A stretch of 64,000 bases of DNA from Bradyrhizobium sp. SZCCHNS1050. GTDB lineage: Bacteria > Pseudomonadota > Alphaproteobacteria > Rhizobiales > Xanthobacteraceae. Below, one piece after another: positions 44,356 to 53,233 of this stretch. The notes beneath the pieces are model-generated. The model saw only the letters and a program-made list of their open reading frames with translations. It did not search any database and was not told the origin of the DNA. The stretch is taken from contig NZ_JAUETR010000001.1 in NCBI RefSeq assembly GCF_032484785.1, forward strand, positions 310,001 through 374,000, in the 5' to 3' direction. Made by a program: the position numbers and the translations under genes. How positions within the stretch are numbered: position 1 is the stretch's first letter; the number at the start of each line of letters is the position of its first letter.

Positions 44356-45072
44356 CTAAATCTTTCTGTCCTTGCGCAGCTCCGGAAAGATCGTCTCGTC
44401 CTGCAGGATCACGTCCGCGGTGCGCTGATAGTGCGCCGTGAGCTGCGCAACCGCGCGTTCGGTGTCGGCGTCGAGCACGGCGTTCACGATGTCGGCGTGC
44501 TCGTCGCCGACGGGGCGTGACGGAAACGCCTTGCGGATCGACAGCCGGCGGTAGCGATAGAGCTGGTCGGCAAGCTGGCCGCAGAACGCGATCAGCGACT
44601 GCGAGCCGCAGTTCGAGATCAGGACCCGATGATAGATCCGGTGCAGCCTCTCCCACTCCGGATTGTCCTCGAACGTTGTCGCGCTGAGCGAGCGCGGCGC
44701 GCGGCTGAGCCGATGCTGCGCCAGCACCAGTTGCTCTTCCCAATCGGGCGTCGCCGCCGCCATCGACTCGCGCAGCGCCAGCGCCTCGACCCAGCAGCGC
44801 GTCTTGGTCAGCTCGGCGAGCTCGGCGCGGCTGATGTCCTTGACGTAGAAGCCGCGCTGCTCGCGCACCTCGACCAGTCCGTCGGCAGTCAGGCGGTTGA
44901 GCGCCTCGCGCAGCGGTGTCTGCCCGGTCTGATAGGTCTCGGTCAAAAACCGCATCTGCAGCTTGCGCGACGGCGCCAGCCGGCCGGACAGCAGGTCCTC
45001 GCGCAGCCGGTCATAAACATGACTCGCCTGCGTCGACGGGCCCTGCCCCTCGGCCTCCAAAACCGCATCCAC
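44356..45072 (-). CDS. GntR-family (FCD) regulator of the aromatic operon
   Basis: The 238-residue regulator has a winged helix ('VYDRLREDLLSGRLAPS', 'TGQTPLREALNRLTADGLV') and an FCD effector domain of mostly helices (the usual metal-binding His/Asp are in 'EWERLHRIYHRVLISNC' and 'GDEHADIVNAVL'). AGAGGAGATC precedes the ATG. It is divergent from the extradiol dioxygenase-hydroxylase-MFS-FAH operon and very likely controls it by binding the AT-rich intergenic region. Confidence 0.92.
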   Translation of the reverse strand: MDAVLEAEGQGPSTQASHVYDRLREDLLSGRLAPSRKLQMRFLTETYQTGQTPLREALNRLTADGLVEVREQRGFYVKDISRAELAELTKTRCWVEALALRESMAAATPDWEEQLVLAQHRLSRAPRSLSATTFEDNPEWERLHRIYHRVLISNCGSQSLIAFCGQLADQLYRYRRLSIRKAFPSRPVGDEHADIVNAVLDADTERAVAQLTAHYQRTADVILQDETIFPELRKDRKI

Positions 45073-45126
45073 GCCCGATCTCCTCTGAATCAGACGACAT
45101 GTATAGAGCGAGGCTGTAGAACATGA

Positions 45127-45138
45127 AATTTATAAATT
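45127..45138. promoter_or_regulatory. palindromic operator candidate
   Basis: The perfect palindrome aatttataaatt lies in the AT-rich stretch between the divergent GntR and dioxygenase genes, where the rest of the window is very GC-rich. It may be the GntR operator or a promoter element. Confidence 0.45.
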
Positions 45139-45246
45139 CTGATTGATTTCGATTTTTTATGTAATAAAAGGGGCGAGCCGGTTTCGCCGGCCAGGGACAG
45201 AAACGTCGCGCGTCCTCACCCGGGCATCGCGCAGGAGGACACGCTC

Positions 45247-46140
45247 ATGACCCGGTTTCCGGTCGCGGCTCTGCGCAGCGTCGATCTGGGCACGCCAGAT
45301 CTCGCGCGTTCGGAAGCGTTCTATCGACAGACCTGGGGGCTGGAGCGCGTCGCGGAGGCCCACGGCATCGTCTACCTCAGTGCGACCGGCAGCGATCATC
45401 ACGTCGTGGCCCTGCACCAGAGCGAGCGCACCGAGCTGCAGGCGGTGACTTTCCGCCTCGCCGAGTCCAGTGATTTCGATGCCATCAGCCGCAACGCCAT
45501 CCGTGAAGGCGCGACGCTGATCGCAGCGCCGGCGCCGAACCCCGGCCCCGACGGCGGCGTGATCATGAGCCTGCGCGGCCCCGAGGGCGGCGTGCTGCGC
45601 TTCGTGCATGGTGACATCAGGCACGACGCCAGGCCGCCGCGGCCCGAGCTCCCGGAGCGGCTCGCCCACGTCAATCTCAACAGCACCGATGTCGATCGTT
45701 CGGCGGCCTTCTACGAGAAGGCGCTCGGCTTCCGCCTGACCGACCGCTCCGCGGCGATGGCCTTCGTTCGCTGCAATTCGGACCACCATGCCGTCGTGAT
45801 CGCTGCGGCGAAGGTCAACGGGCTCAACCATGTCGCCTTCCTGATGCCGACCTGGGAAGGCGTGATGCGCGGTGCGGGCCGCATGATCGATGCCGGCCAT
45901 CCGATCGCGTGGGGCGTCGGACGCCACGGCCCCGGCGACAATGTCTTCGCCTACTTCATCGATCCCGTCGGGACCGTGATCGAATACACCGCCGAGGTGC
46001 TGCAGGTCGACGACGACTACGTCGTGCGCGGGCCGGAGCATTGGGTCTGGCCGCCCGGCCGCACCGATCAATGGGGCATCGCTCCGCCCAAGGCCGAGCA
46101 CGTCAAGTCCGCGCAGCTCGCGGTCGGCTACGCCGCCTGA
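45247..46140 (+). CDS. extradiol ring-cleavage dioxygenase (VOC family)
   Basis: The 297-residue protein has two vicinal-oxygen-chelate modules (about 5-120 and 140-260). Candidate metal ligands are His in 'LAHVNLNSTD', His in 'GLNHVAFLM' and Glu in 'GTVIEYTAEV', the 2-His-1-carboxylate set of catechol 2,3-dioxygenase-like enzymes. It should cleave a catechol-type ring meta to the hydroxyls. It is the first gene of the operon, divergent from GntR, and followed 31 bp later by a flavin hydroxylase. The exact catechol is unknown. Confidence 0.85.
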   Translation: MTRFPVAALRSVDLGTPDLARSEAFYRQTWGLERVAEAHGIVYLSATGSDHHVVALHQSERTELQAVTFRLAESSDFDAISRNAIREGATLIAAPAPNPGPDGGVIMSLRGPEGGVLRFVHGDIRHDARPPRPELPERLAHVNLNSTDVDRSAAFYEKALGFRLTDRSAAMAFVRCNSDHHAVVIAAAKVNGLNHVAFLMPTWEGVMRGAGRMIDAGHPIAWGVGRHGPGDNVFAYFIDPVGTVIEYTAEVLQVDDDYVVRGPEHWVWPPGRTDQWGIAPPKAEHVKSAQLAVGYAA

Positions 46141-46171
46141 CTCGTTTTCCAACTCCAGAGTTTCCAGATCC

Positions 46172-47728
46172 ATGTCCGCCACGTCAGATCACAAGCATTT
46201 CGAGGCCGTGATCGTCGGCTTCGGTCCGACCGGCGCCATCGCCGCGAGCCTGCTCGGCATGCAGGGCATCAAAACGCTGGCGATCGACCGCGCTGTCGAG
46301 ATCTACGACAAGCCGCGCGCGATCGCGCTCGATCACGAGATCATGCGGCTGTTCGACAATCTCGGTATCGCCGAACAAGTCAGCCGGTACGTCGCGCCGT
46401 TCCCGGCGTCCGAGCATTTCGGCGCCCAAGGGCAGTTGATCCGCCGCATCGACATGGTCGGCGAGCCCTATCCCCTCGGCTACACGCCGAGCATGGTGTT
46501 CACCCAGCCGCCGGTCGAGCAGGTGATGCGCGATCGTGCTCGCCGCTGTCCTTCCGTCACGGTCGAGCTCGGCACGACCCTCGTCACGATCCGGCAGGAT
46601 GCGACGGCGGCGACCGTTGTGCTGCAGCGGGCGGACGGTACAGTTCGCGAGGTCACCGCCGACTACGTGATCGGCTGTGACGGCGCCTCCAGCACCGTGC
46701 GCCAGCAGCTCGACATCAGCTTCGACGATCTCGACTTCGACGAGCCGTGGCTGGTGGTCGATCTTCTCGTAAATGACGGCGGTGTCGGCAAGCTTCCGGC
46801 CACCGCGGCCCAATTCTGCGATCCCGCGCGTCCGACCACCTACATCATCGGCCCCGGCAACCATCGCCGCTTCGAGATCATGCTGCGAGCGGGGGAAGAC
46901 CGCCACGCGATGGAGCAGCCGGAGCAGGTCTGGCGTTTGCTCTCACCCTGGCTCAGGCCCGAGGACGCAACGCTGTGGCGCGCGGCAAGCTATCGCTTCC
47001 ATGCGCTGGTCGCACGCCGCTGGCGCCAGGGGCGCGTCCTGCTCGCCGGCGACGCCGCGCATCAGCAGCCGCCCTTCATCGGCCAGGGCATGTGCCAGGG
47101 CCTGCGCGATGCAGCCAATCTGTGTTGGAAGCTCGCGCGCGTGTTGCGCGGCCAATCGACCGCGGCGCTGCTCGACAGCTACGAGATCGAGCGCAGCACG
47201 CATGTGCGCGAGCTGACCACGCGCATCAAGGCGATCGGCCGCGTCATCTGCGAGCAGGATCCGGAGGCCGCAGCGGCGCGCGATGCGCGTATCCTTGCCG
47301 AAGGCGGCGGCGCGCCGCGCACCATCACCCGGCAGGAGATCGTGCCGCCGCTGACGCAGGGATTGCTCGCAACCAAGGCAAACGCAGCCAATGGCACGCT
47401 GTTTCCGCAGCCCTGGATCGCCGGTGATGGCGGGCGTGCCCTGCTCGATACCGTCGCCGGCACCGGATGGCGGCTGGTCCTCGACGGGCGGGGTGCGCTG
47501 AACTCGAGCGCGATCGACGCTGCGACCCGCGACGCCGGGATCAGTGTGATCGCCATCGGCGGTCACGGCCTGCACGAGGAGAGCGCCGTCGTCGCACGCT
47601 GGTTCGAACGCCACGGCTGCGGCGCCGCGCTGGTGCGACCCGACCATTATGTCTACGGCGTCGCGACGGACGCGCCAGGGCTCGCCGCGCTGCTGAGCGA
47701 GCTGAACCAACGACTGCACTCATCATAA
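46172..47728 (+). CDS. FAD-dependent aromatic hydroxylase, MhpA-like
   Basis: The 518-residue flavoprotein monooxygenase has the FAD fold (VIVGFGPTGAIAASLLG), the DG motif 'YVIGCDGASSTVRQQL' and the GD motif 'GRVLLAGDAAHQQPPFIGQG'. A C-terminal thioredoxin-like domain (about 420-518) is also present. The layout matches MhpA (3-(3-hydroxyphenyl)propionate hydroxylase) and related phenol hydroxylases. It would make the catechol substrate of the upstream dioxygenase. Substrate class (phenolic acid or similar) is inferred from family and neighbours. Confidence 0.87.
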   Translation: MSATSDHKHFEAVIVGFGPTGAIAASLLGMQGIKTLAIDRAVEIYDKPRAIALDHEIMRLFDNLGIAEQVSRYVAPFPASEHFGAQGQLIRRIDMVGEPYPLGYTPSMVFTQPPVEQVMRDRARRCPSVTVELGTTLVTIRQDATAATVVLQRADGTVREVTADYVIGCDGASSTVRQQLDISFDDLDFDEPWLVVDLLVNDGGVGKLPATAAQFCDPARPTTYIIGPGNHRRFEIMLRAGEDRHAMEQPEQVWRLLSPWLRPEDATLWRAASYRFHALVARRWRQGRVLLAGDAAHQQPPFIGQGMCQGLRDAANLCWKLARVLRGQSTAALLDSYEIERSTHVRELTTRIKAIGRVICEQDPEAAAARDARILAEGGGAPRTITRQEIVPPLTQGLLATKANAANGTLFPQPWIAGDGGRALLDTVAGTGWRLVLDGRGALNSSAIDAATRDAGISVIAIGGHGLHEESAVVARWFERHGCGAALVRPDHYVYGVATDAPGLAALLSELNQRLHSS

Positions 47729-47755
47729 CAAGAGACTATCAAACGGGGAAACGCC

Positions 47756-49078
47756 ATGACGACATCATCGGACACCGCTAGATCCAGTATGGGAGGACGC
47801 GCGATCGCCGTCCTCATCATGCTGTTCCTGTTCCAGACGCTGAACTTCTTCGACAAGCTGGTATTCGGCCTCTCGGCCGTGCCGATGATGAAGGAGCTGG
47901 GCTTGAGCCCGAAGGAGTTCGGGCTGATCGGCAGCAGCTTCTTCCTGCTGTTCTCGCTGTCGGGCATGGCGGTCGGCATGTTCGTCGTCGGACGCTTCCC
48001 GGTGAAATGGCTGCTCCTGATCATGGCCGGCGTCTGGTCGGCGACGCAGATCCCGATCTTCTTCTCCGGCTCGATCGCCGTGCTGGTGATCTGCCGCATC
48101 ATCCTCGGCGCCGGCGAAGGGCCTGGGCTGCCGACCGCGCTGCACGCCTGCTACAACTGGTTTCCCGCCGACCGGCGCAGCGTGCCGAGCGCCGTGGTGC
48201 TGCAGGGCATCAGCGTCGGCCTCTTGGCCGGCGGTCCGATCCTGACCTACGTCATCGTGAGCTATGGCTGGCGCACCGGCTTCCTGTTCTGCGGCCTGCT
48301 CGGGCTGGCCTGGATGCTCGGCTGGTTCTTCATCGGCGGCGAAGGACCCTACTCCGCCCATGCGCCGGAGGCTGCGGCGGCCAAGGACAAGGCGTTGCCG
48401 GCGCGCGTGCTGTGGGCCGATCCGACCGTGATCGGCGTCATCATCATGTCGACCGCGTCGTACTGGATCGTCGGCATGTCCGCGACCTGGCTGCCGCCCT
48501 ATCTGCAGCTCGGGCTCGGCTACAAGCAGGTCGATGTCGGCTGGATCATCTCAGGGATCTATCTGTTCCAGTCGCCGCTGCTGCTCGGCGGCTCCTGGCT
48601 GACGCAAGTTCTGCAGCGCAAAGGCTTCAGCTTGCGTGCCTGCCTCGGCCACGCCTCCGGTCTCGCGCTGCTCGCCGCCGGCTGCGCACTGCTGTTGAGC
48701 ATCGTCACCTCGGGCCCGCTGCAGCTCGCCTGTATCGCGATCGCCTTCGCCGCACCGAGCCTCACCACGATCTTCGGCCCCGTCGCGCTCGGCGCCGTGG
48801 CGCCGGCGATCCAGCGCGGCCGGCTCATCGTCGTGATCTATTCCGGCAACGCGGCATCCGCGCTGGTGTCGAATGCGCTCACCGGCTGGATCGTCGGCGA
48901 GGCCGGCGGCAACGCGCCGCTTGGTTACGCCCACGCCATGACCTTCACCGCCGGCGTGCTGATCGTTGGCGCCATCTCGGCCTTCGCGCTGATCTTCCCG
49001 GAGCGCACCATCGCGCGCTTCGCGAAATCGGCGCAAGAACCGGCTTCTCCCTCCGCCGTAGCGGCGGTTTCGACCTGA
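47756..49078 (+). CDS. MFS aromatic or organic acid importer
   Basis: The 440-residue permease has 12 membrane segments. Features such as 'FQTLNFFDKLVFGLSAVPMM' and 'EGPGLPTALHACYNWFPADR' match the ACS/AAHS families that import aromatic acids and other anions. It lies between the hydroxylase and hydrolase genes in the same operon (28 bp and 10 bp spacings), so it most likely imports the aromatic substrate. GGGGAAACG precedes the ATG. Confidence 0.86.
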   Translation: MTTSSDTARSSMGGRAIAVLIMLFLFQTLNFFDKLVFGLSAVPMMKELGLSPKEFGLIGSSFFLLFSLSGMAVGMFVVGRFPVKWLLLIMAGVWSATQIPIFFSGSIAVLVICRIILGAGEGPGLPTALHACYNWFPADRRSVPSAVVLQGISVGLLAGGPILTYVIVSYGWRTGFLFCGLLGLAWMLGWFFIGGEGPYSAHAPEAAAAKDKALPARVLWADPTVIGVIIMSTASYWIVGMSATWLPPYLQLGLGYKQVDVGWIISGIYLFQSPLLLGGSWLTQVLQRKGFSLRACLGHASGLALLAAGCALLLSIVTSGPLQLACIAIAFAAPSLTTIFGPVALGAVAPAIQRGRLIVVIYSGNAASALVSNALTGWIVGEAGGNAPLGYAHAMTFTAGVLIVGAISAFALIFPERTIARFAKSAQEPASPSAVAAVST

Positions 49079-49087
49079 GGACATCGG

Positions 49088-49939
49088 ATGAGATTTGCAA
49101 GCTTCACCATCGACAATGCGCCGACCTGGGGACTGGTCGAGGGCACTGACATCGCCGATCTCGGTGCTGTCCTGCGCGACCGCTTCCCGGATCTGAAATC
49201 GGCGATCGCAGCGGACGCGCTGAAGGAAGCGGCTGCAGCGGCCTCGGGCGCAAGGCGGTATCCGCTCTCGGCCATCAGCTTCCTGCCGGTGATTCCGAAC
49301 CCGGACAAGATCCTCTGCATCGGCCTGAACTACGAGACGCACCGCAAGGAGACCGGCCGCTCCGAGGTCGAGAACCCCACGGTGTTCGGCCGCTTCGCCA
49401 ACAGCCAGACCGGGCATCTCACCGACATCATCCGCCCGCGCGTCTCGACCGATCTCGATTTCGAGGGCGAACTCGCCATCGTCATCGGCAAGCCCGGCCG
49501 CTACATCCCGCGCAGCGAGGCTTGGCAGCACATCGCCGGCTATGCCTGTTACAACGAGGGCAGCGTGCGCGACTTCCAGCGCCACACCCACCAGTTCACG
49601 CCGGGGAAGAATTTTCCCGCGACCGGCGCGTTCGGCCCGTGGCTGGTCACGCCGGACGAGATCGACGATCTCGGTCCGCTGCGGCTGCAGACCCGACTGA
49701 ACGGCGAGGTGGTGCAGGACGCCACGATCAGCCAGATGATCTTCGATATCCCGCGCCAGATCGAATACTGCTCGTCGTTCACCCGGCTCGAGCCGGGCGA
49801 CGTGATCGCCACGGGGACGCCGGGCGGCGTGGGGTCGCGCCGAACACCGCCGCTGTGGATGAAGCCGGGCGACGTGGTGGAGGTCGAGATCGACCGCATC
49901 GGGCTGTTGCGGAACGGCATCGCCGACGAGGCGGTGTAA
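49088..49939 (+). CDS. fumarylacetoacetate hydrolase family protein
   Basis: The 283-residue protein has the FAH C-terminal fold. Metal ligands lie in 'DLDFEGELAIVIGK' (Glu-x-Glu type), with 'YACYNEGSVRDFQRHTHQ', 'FGPWLV' and 'EPGDVIATGTPGGVG'. FAH enzymes cleave C-C bonds of ring-fission products or decarboxylate them. In this operon it would act on the product of the extradiol dioxygenase. It is the last gene of the operon; the inverted repeat at 49961-50041 follows. Confidence 0.88.
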   Translation: MRFASFTIDNAPTWGLVEGTDIADLGAVLRDRFPDLKSAIAADALKEAAAAASGARRYPLSAISFLPVIPNPDKILCIGLNYETHRKETGRSEVENPTVFGRFANSQTGHLTDIIRPRVSTDLDFEGELAIVIGKPGRYIPRSEAWQHIAGYACYNEGSVRDFQRHTHQFTPGKNFPATGAFGPWLVTPDEIDDLGPLRLQTRLNGEVVQDATISQMIFDIPRQIEYCSSFTRLEPGDVIATGTPGGVGSRRTPPLWMKPGDVVEVEIDRIGLLRNGIADEAV

Positions 49940-49960
49940 GCGCCCCTGATGTTCTTGACC

Positions 49961-50041
49961 GTCATTCCGGGGCAGCCCGTCAGGGCTGAACCCGGAATCT
50001 CGAGATTCCGGGTTCGATGCTTGCCATCGCCCCGGAATGAC
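49961..50041. repeat. dispersed inverted-repeat element (copy 2)
   Basis: The 81-bp element has termini gtcattccggggc and gccccggaatgac and a perfect inner palindrome with 11-bp arms cccggaatctc / gagattccggg. It shares its termini with copy 1 at 30311-30461. It lies between convergent genes and could also serve as a terminator. Confidence 0.8.
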
Positions 50042-50061
50042 AGCCGAACAACAGTGCCTAC

Positions 50062-51645
50062 TCAATGCGCCATCGCCGGCCCGCCGCCGAGCTTGACCTT
50101 GCGGAGCGTCAGCGCCAGCGGAATCGCCGACAGCGAGATCAGCATCAGCGCCCAGTAGACGTCGACATAAGCGAGCAGCGACGACTGCATCTGCACGGTC
50201 TGGCCGATCCAGGCGAGCGCCTGCTGCTGCGCCTGGACCAGCGAGCTGCCATGCGCGGTGAAGTAATTGGTCACCTGGTGCAGCGTGTCCTGATAGGCCG
50301 GATTGGATGGAATCGCATTCTCCACCAGCCGGCTCTGGTGGAACTGCCCTCGATGCGCCAGGATGTTGGCGGCCAGCGACACGCCGATCGAGCCGCCGGT
50401 GTTGCGCGCGGCGTTGATCAGCGCCGAGGCCTGGTCGGTCTTCTCAGGCGGAATGCCGTTGTAGGACGCGGTCGTGATCGACAGGAAGATCAGCGGCAGG
50501 CCAATTCCGATCAGCATGCGGGATTCGGCGAAGAACCAGAAATCCACATTGGCGTAGACCCGGGTGAGGTCGTACATCGCGAACGCCACGACGGCCGCGC
50601 CCGTCATGATCATGTATTTCGGCTGCACCTTGCCCGAGAGGCGTCCGACGACGAACATCATCGCCATCGTGACGAGGCCGCCCGGCGACAGCACGAGGCC
50701 GGCCCAGGTGGCGGTGTAGCCGAAATCCTGCTGCACCATCTGCGGCAGCATCTGCGTGGTGCCGAGCAGGATCGCGCCGGTCGCCAACATCACCAGGAAG
50801 CTGGCGCCGAACTGGCGCGACGCCAGCATGCGGACATCGACCGTCGGATTTTTCTGGTTCATCTCCCACGGGATCATGGCGATGAAGGCCGCGACGCAGA
50901 CCGCGGCGGTCACCATGATGAATCGCGAGTCGAACCAGTCGTCCTCCAGGCCCCGGTCCAGCATCAGTTCGAGCGCGCCGAGAAATGTCGCGACCAGCAC
51001 GAAGCCGACCACGTCAAAGCCATGCGCCTGCTTGCGCCGCTCGGCCGTGACCTCTTCAGGCTCCTTGAGGATGAGCCCGATCAGGATCATCGCGGCGACG
51101 CCGACGGGGCCGTTGATCAGGAAGCACCAGTGCCAGGAGACGTTGTCGGAGAGATAGCCGCCGAGCGTCGGACCGACGACGGGCGCGACCACGACGGCGA
51201 CGCCGAACAGCGCGAACGCCTGGCCGCGCTTTTCCGGCGGGAAGGAGTCGGCGAGGATCGATTGCGCCACCGGCACCATGCCGCCGCCGCCGAGGCCCTG
51301 CATGATCCGGAACAGCAGCAGCACCTGCAAATTCCAGGCGAAGCCGCACAGCACCGAGCTCAAGGTGAACAGGCCGAGGCACAGCAGGAAGAAGGTCTTG
51401 CGGCCGAAGCGCTTGGCGAGATAGCTCGAGGCGGTCAGGATGATCGCGTTGGACACGAGATAGGTCGTCACCACCCAGGAGGATTCGTCCTGGCTGACGC
51501 CCATGCCGCCGGCGATATAGGGCAGTGCGACGTTGGCGATGGTGGTGTCCAGCACCTCCATGAAGGTCGCGAGCGCCACCAGCACCGCGATGATCCACGG
51601 ACTGCCTGCGGATCGCGACGCGGCGAGAGGAGCAGCCTCACTCAT
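50062..51645 (-). CDS. emrB: EmrB-type multidrug efflux permease (DHA2 family)
   Basis: The 527-residue protein has 14 membrane segments. Motifs 'LDTTIANVALPYIAGGMG' (motif D1) and 'GLGGGGMVPVAQSILADSFP' are typical of the DHA2 family. With the upstream EmrA-like adaptor and a TolC-type outer channel it exports drugs or organic compounds across both membranes. It begins 12 bp after the adaptor stop. The gene is convergent with the aromatic operon across the inverted-repeat element. Confidence 0.93.
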   Translation of the reverse strand: MSEAAPLAASRSAGSPWIIAVLVALATFMEVLDTTIANVALPYIAGGMGVSQDESSWVVTTYLVSNAIILTASSYLAKRFGRKTFFLLCLGLFTLSSVLCGFAWNLQVLLLFRIMQGLGGGGMVPVAQSILADSFPPEKRGQAFALFGVAVVVAPVVGPTLGGYLSDNVSWHWCFLINGPVGVAAMILIGLILKEPEEVTAERRKQAHGFDVVGFVLVATFLGALELMLDRGLEDDWFDSRFIMVTAAVCVAAFIAMIPWEMNQKNPTVDVRMLASRQFGASFLVMLATGAILLGTTQMLPQMVQQDFGYTATWAGLVLSPGGLVTMAMMFVVGRLSGKVQPKYMIMTGAAVVAFAMYDLTRVYANVDFWFFAESRMLIGIGLPLIFLSITTASYNGIPPEKTDQASALINAARNTGGSIGVSLAANILAHRGQFHQSRLVENAIPSNPAYQDTLHQVTNYFTAHGSSLVQAQQQALAWIGQTVQMQSSLLAYVDVYWALMLISLSAIPLALTLRKVKLGGGPAMAH

Positions 51646-51657
51646 GGCCGACCTCTC

Positions 51658-52923
51658 TCACAGCACGGCCTTCAGCCGCTCATAGAGCGACGGCTTGGGA
51701 TCGACGCGAACGGTCGGCACCACCGACATGCCCGGGCCGAGCGCGACGTCCGTCGGCGGATCGTCCATGTCGATCTTGACCGGCACGCGCTGCACGATCT
51801 TGACGTAGTTGCCGGTCGCATTCTGCGGCGGCAGCAGCGAGAATGCCGGGCCCGAGCCGGACTGCACGCTCGCGACGTGGCCGCGGATCTCGCGCTCCGG
51901 ATAGGCATCGATCTCGAGGGTCACGGGCTGGCCGGGTCGCATCTCGTCGAGCTGGGTTTCCTTGAAATTGGCGGTCACCCAGACGTCATCGGGCACGAAC
52001 ATCGAAAGCGCCGTCCCTTGTGCCGCGAACTGACCATCGGCGGCGCTGAGATTGACAATGCGGCCGGACTGCGCCGCGGTCACGGTCGTGTACGACAGAT
52101 TGAGCTGGGCCTGGTCGCGCTGGGCCTGCGCCTGAGCGAGATTGGCGTCGGCGCTCTCGTGCTGCGCCTTCAGCGACTCCAACTGGCGTTGCGCGACCGA
52201 GAGGTTGGCCTGCGCCGAGGTCAGCGCCGCCTTCTGCTGCTGGAGCTGCGATGTGTATTGCTGCTCGCTCTGCACCGTGCCGGAGCCGGTGCGGGCGAGG
52301 TCCTGATAGCGCTTGGCCTGCTGCTCTGCGAAGGTCAGCCCGGCCTGGGCCTGCTCGACCTGGGCCTGGCCCGCGGTGATCTGCGCCTGCTGCACGTCGA
52401 TCTGCGCATCGATGTTGCGGATCGCCGCCTGCGCCGACTTCACCTGCGCATCGGCCTGCGCCAGCGCGGTCTTGTAGTCGCGATCGTCGATGCGCGCGAT
52501 CACGTCGCCGGCCTTGACGTGCTGGTTGTCGGTGACCGGAACGGCGGTGATGTAGCCGGAGACTTTCGGCGCAATAGAGAACTGGCGGGCCGCGATGAAG
52601 GCGTCGTCGGTGGTCTCATAGTGACCGGCCGCATCGTAGTAGACGTAGCCGCCGGCGCCGACGGCGAGCAGCAGCACGAGACCCAGCGCTGCCCCAAGCG
52701 GATGCCGCCGGATCAGGCTCCTCCGGGACCTCTCCTGGCGCTGCCCGTGCTCCGTCGGCGACGGGCCGGGCTCCGCCGCCGGCATCTTGGCCTCGACCTG
52801 CTGCCGAGGCTCGCCGGAGGCCCGCCCGCGCCATTGCTGCACGGCCCGATCGCGGGCCGAGACCGCCGGATCGTCGTTGGCCGCCGATGGGACCTCGGCC
52901 GATGACAGAGCTTGCTGTGTCAT
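51658..52923 (-). CDS. emrA: EmrA-type membrane fusion protein (HlyD family)
   Basis: The 421-residue adaptor has a disordered N-terminus with Pro/Glu, one membrane segment (about 82-102, 'ALGLVLLLAVGAGGYVYYDA'), a lipoyl/barrel-sandwich domain and a long coiled-coil of Gln/Ala-rich helices (about 160-270). 'IVNLSAADGQFAAQGTALS' and the periplasmic beta-barrel follow. CAAGGAGACGTG precedes ATG 52923. It is first in the emrA-emrB pair. A palindromic TetR-like box lies upstream, though no regulator gene is adjacent. Confidence 0.93.
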   Translation of the reverse strand: MTQQALSSAEVPSAANDDPAVSARDRAVQQWRGRASGEPRQQVEAKMPAAEPGPSPTEHGQRQERSRRSLIRRHPLGAALGLVLLLAVGAGGYVYYDAAGHYETTDDAFIAARQFSIAPKVSGYITAVPVTDNQHVKAGDVIARIDDRDYKTALAQADAQVKSAQAAIRNIDAQIDVQQAQITAGQAQVEQAQAGLTFAEQQAKRYQDLARTGSGTVQSEQQYTSQLQQQKAALTSAQANLSVAQRQLESLKAQHESADANLAQAQAQRDQAQLNLSYTTVTAAQSGRIVNLSAADGQFAAQGTALSMFVPDDVWVTANFKETQLDEMRPGQPVTLEIDAYPEREIRGHVASVQSGSGPAFSLLPPQNATGNYVKIVQRVPVKIDMDDPPTDVALGPGMSVVPTVRVDPKPSLYERLKAVL

Positions 52924-52940
52924 CACGTCTCCTTGAATAG

Positions 52941-52952
52941 AACGGAACCGTT
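52941..52952. promoter_or_regulatory. palindromic operator candidate of emrAB
   Basis: The 12-bp palindrome aacgg-aa-ccgtt lies 18 bp before the emrA ATG, within tagaacggaaccgtttcgt. TetR-type repressors of efflux pairs bind such sites; the regulator is not in the immediate neighbourhood. Confidence 0.5.
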
Positions 52953-53233
52953 TCGTTTCTAGAATTGGGGGTGAGGCAGGTGGGACGCAATGGCGAGCCG
53001 CGATGCGGACGGCTAAACTTTTCGTCATTGAAGGCCGCCGGCGCGCGTTCCGCTGCGCCTTCACCGCGGTCCGCCGTCAGCAACGTCAACTGCGTTCCGC
53101 CGCCGCGGTTGCAGTCTCACGTCATCGCGATGGCTCGATGAACTCGGGCAAATACAACACGCGCACACGGCTGCCGCCGACGGCGCCGGCACCGCACGTC
53201 CGGCCGGCGCGGCACCGGCACCTGACGGCGTCC
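52953..53233. other. spacer without recognised gene
   Basis: About 280 bp between emrA and the DUF1275 gene hold the emrA promoter region. I see no gene, repeat or stable hairpin of note. Confidence 0.4.

Noticed and set aside
50065..52905. 946-residue plus-strand open frame opposite emrB/emrA
   Set aside because: Shadow of two recognised genes; composition (Arg/His/Asp/Gln) and lack of motifs fit an antisense frame.
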